Shown here: positions 17,478-27,700 of the stretch, piece by piece | Numbering within the stretch: position 1 is the first letter of the stretch | Layout: each line of letters begins with the position of its first letter | Assembly: GCA_031430595.1 (NCBI GenBank) | Contig: JANPBU010000030.1 | Span: forward strand, 62,001 to 126,000 | Length of the DNA: 64,000 nt | Direction: 5' to 3' | From: JANNBN01 sp031430595 | GTDB taxonomy: Bacteria > Actinomycetota > Acidimicrobiia > Acidimicrobiales > JANYDT01 | The notes under the pieces: generated by a model | What the model was told of the DNA's origin: nothing | What the model saw: only the letters and a program-made list of their open reading frames with translations | Databases searched by the model: none | Program-made: the position numbers and the translations under genes

Positions 17478-18374
17478 ATGCGATTCTCGGCGTTTATCTT
17501 CGTAAGTGCCCTATCGGTAGTATGTGTTTGTACAACGTCTGCTGACGGAGCAATTCGGGCATCAAAGCAAAAGCCCAGCACGAAAACGGTTTCGAAGAAA
17601 GCGAAGAAAGTAGTCGAGGCTCGTTCGAGTCTTCCAGAGGGCTTAAACCAGCGACCTGCGGCTGGTACCCCGGCAAAGCCTTGCGACACCGTTTCGACGC
17701 CACCCTGCGCCACACAACTCTTTGGCATTCTGTATGTGACCCCGTTCGAACCAACGGTCATAGCGAAACTGACTCTGCGCGAAATCACTAACAAGTATTG
17801 GTTCGACGGTCTGGGCTGGGAGACAGAAAACGGTGTAGTCAGCGTGTCCCCTGACCGGCGGAGTGTGATCTTCACACAGGTGCGTCCGCCTTTAGGTGAT
17901 CAATACATTTCGGTGCGTCGATGTAACTCGAATGGATGTGCGCCAATGTTAATTTACGTAGAAGTCGATAGGGAAGGCTGCACGATCACGGACAGCTTCG
18001 AAAAATATGGCTCATCTCAATACGTGCAATCGTCAGTAATCATTTTGGTCGGGACCAAGGGAGATGACATCATCTGCCTCGATGAGGGTTTCGCTGATGT
18101 TGTGCTTGGGCTTGGCGGAAACGATATTTTCGTGGGAAGTTCACCTAACCCGTTATTGATCGTGCCGGGCGCCGGTCATAACTTCGTCGATAGTTATGGT
18201 GCTGTTGTGGCGACGACGAACGGGCAGGATGAGACGTTTCTCGGTACGCAAATGTATCGAGGGCCGATGCCCAACTGGCTTTCAAAAAGCAGTGCAGATT
18301 GGGAAGCGCAGATCGAGTTTGTGCGCAAGCTTGATAGTGGCGAACTGCTGACGGAACAGAAACCAACGCCATAA
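17478..18374 (+). CDS. Secreted protein with an RTX-like calcium-binding segment
   Basis: A 298-residue protein. Residues 1-23 form a signal peptide, followed by a Lys/Thr-rich linker. Near residue 195 is 'GTKGDDIICLDEGFADVVLGLGGNDIFVG', two turns close to the RTX/hemolysin nonapeptide GGxGxDxUx, so it may bind calcium. The middle contains paired cysteines. No anchor is visible. It lies between stem-loop elements I and II, and the giant exoprotein gene follows in the same direction after about 400 bp. Function unknown. Confidence 0.7.
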   Translation: MRFSAFIFVSALSVVCVCTTSADGAIRASKQKPSTKTVSKKAKKVVEARSSLPEGLNQRPAAGTPAKPCDTVSTPPCATQLFGILYVTPFEPTVIAKLTLREITNKYWFDGLGWETENGVVSVSPDRRSVIFTQVRPPLGDQYISVRRCNSNGCAPMLIYVEVDREGCTITDSFEKYGSSQYVQSSVIILVGTKGDDIICLDEGFADVVLGLGGNDIFVGSSPNPLLIVPGAGHNFVDSYGAVVATTNGQDETFLGTQMYRGPMPNWLSKSSADWEAQIEFVRKLDSGELLTEQKPTP

Positions 18375-18435
18375 AGCGCCCTCCCTCCCGCCTGACTGCC
18401 TGCCAGCCGCAGCTCCTTCTTGGGCGTGGCCCGAA

Positions 18436-18520
18436 TTCGCTCACGCCAAACCCCCGCACCGCTCACACCAGACCCGATAACTAGCCGGAATTCGGGAAAC
18501 GAGGTCGTGGTGTGAGCGAA
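18436..18520. repeat. Three-arm stem-loop element II
   Basis: Two direct arms, TTCGCTCACGCCA (18436-18448) and CGCTCACACCA (18460-18470), and one inverse arm TGGTGTGAGCGAA (18508-18520). It lies in the roughly 400-bp gap before the giant exoprotein. Shares its CGCTCACACC core with element III at 34493. Between it and 18725 I see TTGACA hexamers (18543, 18648, 18718), none with a convincing -10. Confidence 0.7.
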
Positions 18521-18724
18521 ACCGCCAACAGCGGTCGTTGATTTGACAAAAGAATTGCTTCAAATGTCTCAAGGGTTTATGGTTCCATAGGCGTTGTTCT
18601 TGATTGCTCAACCAAAAGGCAGGTTTTTGCCGGTTGATTGGTGCGTTTTGACAAGGATGAGGCTCTTCCCCAACCAGTGAAACAGTGACGCGGAGCTGTA
18701 ACAACGGGTCTGCGACATTGACAA

Positions 18725-18742
18725 CGCCATCTTTTGATGGCG
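18725..18742 (+). promoter_or_regulatory. Short hairpin in the giant gene's leader
   Basis: CGCCATC-TTTT-GATGGCG, a perfect 7-bp stem with a 4-nt loop, 29 bp before the start at 18772. It may act on mRNA stability or translation. The ribosome-binding site (AGGAG, about 18760) lies outside the stem. Confidence 0.5.
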
Positions 18743-18771
18743 ACGGAAGAGTTTCATCAGAGGAGACCAAT

Positions 18772-21700
18772 ATGCGACGGAACCGCACCAAATGGACGAA
18801 CAACGCGCTACACAGTACGCCTGGCCGGATCGTGGCCTTGGTGGTGGTGGCCGCCCTTGCACTCATTGGGGTTCCGCCGTTGATCGGACCATCACAAGCT
18901 GCGACGACGTTTATCGTCTCATCAACAGCCGACACTGCAGATGTGTTGCCTGGTGACGGGGTCTGCCTGACCAGTACGGCGGTTTGTACGCTTCGCGCCG
19001 CCATCCAGGAAGCGAATGCACTTGCGGGCGACGACACGATTCAGTTTGCCCTCCCCGGTGGTGCAGCAGCAGCCGTAATTACTCCGCTCAGTCCGCTCCC
19101 TCCGATTACGCAGCCACTCATCATCGATGGCTTCTCCCAAACCGGATCAGTTCAGAACACCGCCGCCGTCGGCAACAACGGCACTCTCGCGGTCGAACTC
19201 TCTGGCACCAATCTCGTGACCGTGGGGCTACAAATTCAGTCGACGGTCTCGTTGCATGGGCTCTCGATCGGCGCGTTTACGGTTGCCGGTGTTCAGGTTT
19301 CAGCGGGAACCGGGGCGACCTTTGGCGGCAACTACATCGGGCTCACCCGGTCTGGCGATGCAGCCAAGCCGAACGGCGTGGGTATCGAATTTACTGGAAC
19401 GTCTTCTGGAGCGAGGGTTGGAGCAACGGTGATCGGAGGGGCTGCTCCGTCGGCTCGCAACGTTGTTTCCGGTAACACGAATATGGGCATCCTCATCGGC
19501 GGCAACACCACAAATCCGCGATTCACGAACAACTACATCGGAACCGACAAGACCGGTTTGTTGCCGCTTCCGAACGGAGCCGGAATTGTCGCCGATGGCG
19601 TTGGGTCCACGGTCACGGGTTTGTCGATCGGAGATGTGGCAGTCAATTTCCCTAATGTGATCTCTGGGAACAACGGTTCAGCGATCGTGCTGGGGACCAA
19701 CGCTTCGGGTTCCTATGTGGCGGGGAACTACGTCGGCGTTGGTGTCAACGGAACGACGCTTGGGAACGGGGCCGGCGGCGGCCCAGCCATCGACATCTAC
19801 TCGGACAACAACGTCATTGGTAGCTCGAGCAGCGCGCCCGTCAACGGCACCGGATTCGACCCCAACGGAAATATCATCGCGAACAATCCTCTGGGTGGCG
19901 TGCGGGTTTTCGGCACCGGAAACGCAGTACGGGCAAACAGTATGTACGCGAACGGTGTGTTCGGCATCTTCCAAGGGAACGGCGTCTTTGCTAACGATCT
20001 CGACGATGCCGACACCGGCCCCAACAATCAGCAGAACTGGCCGGACATCACCAACGCAAGGATCACTGGCGGGTTGCTGTCCTTCGATGTGGCGATCGGC
20101 TCTTCCGCTGCTTTCAGCGCCTATCCGATCCAGATCGAAGTGTTCGTTACATCGGCAACCGCACCGTTTCAGGGCAGAACGTTCTTCTATCGGATTGCGA
20201 AGACGGGTGGCCCGGGGTCGTTGACGATCTCGGGTGTAAACGCGAGCGCCATCGGTGCCAATATCGGTGACGACCTTGTCGCAACGGCCACTGATGCCAA
20301 CGGCAACACCTCGCAGTTTTCGCCGATCGCGGGAATTACGTCTGGGGGGTTCGTTGTCAATTCGACCCTTGACCTTCCCGATGCGATTCTGAGTGATGGC
20401 CTCTGTGATGCGTCGGCTGGCACGGGCATCTGCACCCTGAGAGCAGCCATCATGCAGGCAAACAACACCGCAACAAACCCCGGGTTCGACTCGATCAACT
20501 TCAACATTGCACCGCTCGATGGAACCGTAAAGACGATCAACCTGACCTCCGCACTTCCGGATGTTACCGACAACCTGATCATTCAAGGCGAGTCGCAAAA
20601 CGGCTCGTCCTGCAATTCGTGGCCGTTTGCCCTGAAGGTCGCGATCAACGGAAACAGTGTGCCCGGCACAATTCTGCGAGCAACGACGGGAAGGCTTTTG
20701 GCGAACGCCCTCATCATCAATCGCGGTGCTGGTGGGTCGACTGCGACCCTGAGACTCAGTGGTTCCAACAGTGTCTTGCAATGCATGCATATCGGTACGA
20801 ATGCGGCAGGTACCGCAACGCAGGCCGGAGCGGTCGGCACCCCCAATGGGGCCAGCGTCCTCGTCGAGGGAAGCACCAATATCATCGGTGGAACCGCAGC
20901 CAACCAGCGCAACGTGATCGGCGACGAAGCCAGCATCCAGATACAGATCGCCCCAGGGGCAAACAACAACACCGTTCAGAACAACTCGATCGGTGTTAGC
21001 CCGGCCGGAGCACCCATCACCCATTCCGCAAACTGGTTCCAAGGCGTGTACGTCGCAGGGAACAACAATGCGATTGGTGGCCGTCTGACTGGTCAAGCGA
21101 ACGTGATCGCGAACATGAACAACGGCGACGGGGTGTGGGTAGGTGCAGGCACGGGCAACAGCGTTGTCGCCAACAGCATCTACAACAACTCAGCGCTCGG
21201 CATCAAGATCGACGACGGTAACAACCAGGATGCAGGCGACCCCGACGCAGGCCCAAACAACAAACAAAACGTGCCGGTGATGACGGCTGCGACCATTGAT
21301 GGTTCGGGAAATTTCATCGCTACCGCAACGATTGATTCAACCTCGGGGAACAGCACCGCCCCGATGAACTTCGACTTCTTCAAAACCGACGGAGTAACAA
21401 ACCAGGGGAAAGCCGTTGTCGGATGGAACGTTATCGGTGCAACGCCGGGTGGCGGTCAGATCGGGTTTCTTGCGTCGGCCTCGGCAGCGGGTCTTACTGT
21501 CGGCGACAAGATCGTGGCCACAATGACCGATGCGAACGGCAATACGTCGCAGTTCTCGGCACCGATCACCATCACCGGCCCGGCGAGCGGGGCGTATGTC
21601 GTCGACTCGACGGGCGACGCGGTTGATGCAACACCGGGCGACGGAATCTGTTCGACGGGGATTCTTCTCTCAACCTGCACCTTGCGCGCTGCGCTTCAAG

Positions 21701-24700
21701 AGGCAAATGCTCATGCTGGGCCTGACGTCATCAACTTCAATCTTCCCGGTGGCGGAGTTCAGACCCTGAGCCCGGCAGCGCTTCCCATCATCAGCCAAAC
21801 GGTGACCGTCGATGGCTACACCCAGCCCGGTGCGACGGCGAACACACTGGCACTCGGAAGCGATGCCAGTCTGAGAGTCGAGCTCAAAAGAGCCCTCCAG
21901 TTCAACGGAGCGGCTACTGCCGGTTCAATCGTCCGCGGTCTCGTCATAAATGGTGCTGGCTTGAGCTTGCAACTCTCTAACGCAACCGGCGTCACGATCT
22001 CCGGTAACTACATTGGGACCAATGCTGCTGGCACGGCGCCGGTAGGGGGCAGCAACGGCATCTTCCTGTCAAGCAGTTCCGGCAACGTTATCGGAGGGAA
22101 CACCCCTGCCGACCGTAACCTCCTTTCTGGAAACGCGCGGGGGGTGTATTCGATTTCCGGCTCGAACAACAACCGCATCGTCGGCAACTACATCGGCACG
22201 AACGCTGCTGGCACGACTGCAGTTTCGAATAGCACTGGCGTGGCGTTGACCGGTGGCAACAACAACGAAGTTGGCGGTACTGGCCCTGGTGAGGGAAACC
22301 TGATTTCGGGGAACACGTACGGCATCGCGGCCGAAGGAAACCTGACCGATGCCGGCGAAAGCAACCTCAAGATTTTGGGGAACCGTATCGGCACCAACGC
22401 GGCCGGCAACGCCGCTGTCCCGAACTCCATTCCGATTTTGGCTGGTGCCCCAGTTGGAAGTCCGGGGTCGGTGACCGGGCTTCGTATCGGAGATGGAACG
22501 GTGGTTGGTCGCAACGTCATTTCCGGCAATAGCGGAAACGGCATCACGCTCGCCGAGAACGTGGTGGGCGCGCTGATTCAGGGCAACTACATCGGTGTCG
22601 CAGCCGACGGGACCACGGCGCTCGGCAACGGCGGCGACGGCGTAACGCTCGGTACCTCGGGACCCGTCAACGGAACCGTTGTCGGTTCCGGCGGCCCGTC
22701 CTACACCAACTCCGGCAGTTTCAACGTCATCGCCTACAACGGTGGGGCCGGCATCAACGTCCAAAACAACGGAACCGGAAATGCCCTCGCAGGCAACTCC
22801 TTCGCCAACAACGACGACAAGGGTATTCTGCTCGGCGTCGGACCGGCCAACGATGTCGGAGACGCTGACACTGGACCGAACAACTATCAGAACTCACCGG
22901 TGCTGACCCTTGCCCCGGGGAGCAGCCAAATTTCCTGGACGGGCGATTTCTCGAATCCGGGTGGCTTGTATGTGATTGCGTTCTACGAAGCAGACGGCGG
23001 AATCTCCGGTGAAGGGCAGCGGCTCGCCGTCGTTGATACGGGCTTCAGTACCTCGGGCATCCTTCCCAACATCCAGGGCTTTGGCCTCACGGCAGGCGAC
23101 AAGATCGTGGCCACAGCGACCGACGCAGTCGGGAACACGTCTCAGTTCTCCAACATCGTCACCTACAGCCCGGTTGCAGTCCCGATTGTGGTGGATTCCA
23201 CCGGTGACGCAGCAGACACCAGCCCTGGCGACGGTGTCTGTGCGACGAATGCCGCTGCCTGCACCTTACGAGCCGCAATTCAGGAGACGAATGCGCTTGC
23301 TGGCGCCGATGTCATCAACTTCGGCATCACCCCATTCGATGGTGCTGTGAAGACGATCGTCCTGTCTTCACCACTCCCACTTATAGTTGAGGCACTTACG
23401 ATCGACGGCACAACGCAAAACGGCGCAAGCTGTGCCGTATGGCCACCTACATTGAGGGTAGCTATTGACGGTGGTGCGGTGGCCGGTCGCCTTATCCATG
23501 CCACAGCTGGTGCCCTTACCCTTCGAGGTGTGGCGATCAAGGGCGGAGCAAGCGGGGATTCCATCGTTGCATTGAGCGGCACCGGTAGTCAGCTGAGGTG
23601 CAACTTCATCGGCACGAATGCGGCTGGCACGTCAACAGCAACGGGTACTGCGGGTGCATCAACCGGTACAGCGGTTCTCATCACCGCAACGGGCACCTCG
23701 AACACGATCGGTGGTCCGCTACCGACCGACGCCAACCTGATTAGCGCGGAAGCCAATCGGCAGATCTCGGTTCTCGGTAACGCCAATATCATTCTCGGTA
23801 ACCGGATCGGTGTGGCCGCCAACGGTGCGGCCATCACCCGGTCGGGCACGACAGCCTGGGATCAGGGCATCTTCGTGTTGGGCAATGCCAACCAAATCGG
23901 TGGAGCAACCGCCGGTCAGGGAAACCGTGTGGCGAGCTTCGCTCAAGGGATCCAAATCGACCTGGGCAATGGCAACTCGATTCGCGGAAACTCGATCTCC
24001 GGCTCAAGTATTTCTGGCATCGACCTCACCGCAAGTTCCGATGTACCTGCTCGAACCGGCATTTCGTTCAACCATGCGGTGATTCCACCGCCGGCTCTTC
24101 CGATCGTTGGCGGTAACCGCTACCAGAACTACCCGGTGCTAAACGGCGCAACATTCGACGGAACGAAGACGCGTGTCATCGGCACGCTGGTCAGCACCCC
24201 ATCTCGGGCTCATCAAGTCGACCTGTTCACTAGCCCCACGTGCAACGCGTCGAGCTTCGGCGACGGGCTCATTTACTTGGGGAATGTGTCGGTAACGACC
24301 GATGCGAACGGTAACGGATCGTTCGATGTGCAATTCCCGGTTGGCCTTGCTGAGCCAGCCGGTGTCACGTCAACAGCGACTGACATGGTGAGCGGTGACA
24401 CCTCTGAGTTCTCGTACTGCCGTCCGGCGTCAACGATAAACCTCACGTGGGTAGCCGCGCAGACCGTCGGAAACAGTGCGACCACACCGCAGTTCATCAC
24501 CGATCGACTGCAGGAGAAATGGTTCAAGATCCCCGTGTCGCCGGGAGCCAAGGTCAAAGTTACGTTGACCAGCCCGGCCGGCTCGGCGCTCAGCCTGCAC
24601 TCAGACCCGACATTGCTCTACAACGAGTCGTTGAATCCAAGTTCGGCTGCCGCCCTCAGCGCTGAAGCAGCTGATTTTGCCTTCCTGCCAAGTGGTTACC

Positions 24701-27700
24701 TACCGAGTGGTTACCTCCCCAGCGGCTATCTACCGAGCGGCTATCTTCCGAGCGGATATTTGCCAAGTGGATACCTCGCCGACGGGGCGCTTCCGAGTGG
24801 TTACCTACCCAGCGGGTATTTGCCGAGCGGTTACCTGCCGAGTGGGTATCTACCGAGTGGGTATCTACCGAGTGGCTATCTTCCGAGCGGGTATTTGCCG
24901 AGTGGCTATCTACCGAGCGGCTACCTCCCCGACGCTTATGCAAATGCATCCCGACGGAGCCTTCTCGGAATCTCGATGGATCCGAAAGCTACCGTTCAAA
25001 CCCTCGAGCGCAACACCTTCGAACTCAGTGGTGATGTGTATGTGCGTGTTGTCGGGCCCTTCGATCCAGCCAACGCATTCACGGTCAGAGTCGACGTGAA
25101 CGGTGGAGTGTGTGCCGGTCTTGCCTCAATATCGGGCTCGTTGCCAACACCATCGACGGCGAACCCGCAGACCGTCATCGTCACCGACTCGACGCGGATC
25201 GCCCCGACGGTACCCGGTGACAATTCGGTTGCTACCGCGGTGCAGTCGCTGCGTGACCTTGCCGCTCTTCCGGACGTGAACGGCGTCGTTGTCGACCTCG
25301 GTACGGGGGTTCACCCCAGGGTCGCAGCCGCCCGAACGCAGGCCGACGCAAACAAGGCGTGCCCGGCAGCACAGAATGCGCTGGCGACGGAAATCAAACG
25401 AGTCATCGACTCGTATCGTTCGCCAGCGTTGAAATATGTCGTCCTCGCTGGCGGAACCGAAGCAATTCCGTACTACCAGGTGTCAGACGTCGCTGGCCTT
25501 GCGAACGAAAAGGATTACATCCCACCGGTCGACCCGCTGTCGGCTTCAGAAGGTTCCCTTCGTTCCGGAATGGTGGCGGGGCAAGACTTCTACGGTTCGC
25601 AAACGAGGCTTGCGATCGGTGGTCGAACGATCACTGTTCCCGGCCTTGCGGTCGGACGTCTTGTCGACACTGCCAAAGACATCACTGATACCGTTGCCCA
25701 GTATCGGGCTACGGGCGGTGTGGTTGCCCCTCAGTCATCGCTCATAACGGGCTACGACTTCGTCGGCGATACCGCGCGCAAGGTCGTAAGTGAACTTACG
25801 CCAGGCGGAGGTATTGCGAATGATACGTTGATTCAAGACCCGGGCGAGGCACCAAGTTCCCCATCGGCGTGGACGGCTACCCAACTACGTACGAAGCTAC
25901 TTTCCGGCAACCACGACCTCATCTACCTTTCGGGTCACTTCAGCGCAGGCAACCTGCTCGCTGCCGATTACAAGACAACCGTCGGTGCCAACGAGATCCA
26001 ACAGTCAACGGTTGACCTCCGCGACACGGTGGTGGTTGCACTTGGTTGCCACAGCGGATACTCCATCACGAAGGGCGATCTCCTCAGCGCTCAATCACCT
26101 GACCCTGACTGGGCCAAAGCTTTCCTTCGAAAAGGATCTGCCGCGTACATTGCGGCCACCGGTTACGCCTATGGCGACACCGAACTTTCGGAATATGGGG
26201 AACGCCTCGTCCTTGAATTGCAACGTCAAATGCGAACCGGCACCGGGCCGATATCGATCGGCGAGGCACTCGTAAACGCTAAGCAAGCATATCTTGCCTC
26301 GCTGCCGCAACTCACCGGTATTGACGAAAAGACGCTTGCGTCGATGACGTTGTTTGGTTTGCCAATGATGAAGATTGATATGCCTGCAAACAATCGCATC
26401 ACGAACGCGACCGGCTCGATCGTCAGCAGTGCACCAGATGTTCTGTCGGGCCCCGGAGTTGCGGTTGGATTGTCTGCTGCTGAGCTTCCACTGGGCTCAC
26501 AACTCACCCAGAACACCAAGTCACTGGTAAACATTTCAACGAACTCGAACATCACGACGACCTATTTCTCTGGCAAGGATGGTGTGGTCGCTCGACCGTT
26601 CGAACCACTTCTGCCGAAAGAAATTAACGACGTCACCGTTGGTGGAAAAGTGCTTCGGGGTATTGCGATGACCGGTGGTAGCTACGTCGATCAAACGGTG
26701 ATTCCGCTTACGTCGTCGGTCTCAATCGAAACTTCAGGTATCCACCAGTCGTACAACAGTGACGTGTTTTACCCGAACCAGACGTGGTCTGCGAATTACT
26801 TCGATGCCGTGAAGGGTGGCTCAACGCGCCTCATCACCACGCCGGCCCAGTACCGGTCAACGTCTACCGGATCCATCGACGGCACACTTCGTACCTATCC
26901 GACGATGAACTTTCGGTTGTATTACCTGCCGTCCACATGGCCCGCCGGTTCTGCGGCACAACGCGCCGCTGCGCTCAGCCCGTCCCCGCAGGTTTACGGA
27001 GCCTCCGGCGAAAAGACGGGCGGAAACTTGACGTTCAGGGTTAACGCTCGCACTGACGGCTCAGCCGGTACCCAGGCCGTCTGGGTGCTGTACACCGCTA
27101 CTTCGGGTCCGCTGTTCGGAAACTGGGCGAAGCTTGACCTGGCCCGTGATGCAAACGATCCGAACAGTTGGGTGAGTACCGTTGCACTTGGAACGGGCAC
27201 CCCAGCGGCCAATATTCGCTTCATGGTGCAAGCCGTCAACGGTGCTGGCGTACCGACCCTCGAAACCAACCTTGGCAGTTTCTATACGCCGATCGACACC
27301 GGCGCACCGGTTCCACCGCCTGCTGTTGCAACCCAACTTTCATTCGCCACTGTTCCCAGCTCCGTCGGCTACCTACAAAGTGGCACCTACAAAGCTGTGC
27401 TGTCGAACACGGGCACCTCAGCTGGGTTGGCGGGAAAAACAGTGATCTTCGACATCGCCGGACAACAGGTCGCGGCAACGACGAACAGTGCCGGTGAAGC
27501 CACCGTCACAGCGGCCCCGGCTATCCCGACCGGTTCCTACACGGTGTCCGCGACGTTCCGAGGCGATACGGCGTTCCTGTCGTCGACCGCCGCCACACGT
27601 TCGTTCGTCGTGGTGAAGGATTCGACGACGTTGTCCCTTACGCCACCGTCATCGACGGTCAGTATCGGCTCGCCTGCCGGGATAAAAGCAGCGTTGCGTG

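Noticed and set aside
19678..21096. 472-aa open frame on the minus strand inside the giant gene
   Set aside because: It mirrors the codon pattern of the beta-helix coding strand, has no recognisable domain and no ribosome site.
24685..24939. Regular 15-bp repeats as a CRISPR-like or minisatellite array
   Set aside because: They are in frame, encode a constant pentapeptide and have no spacers.
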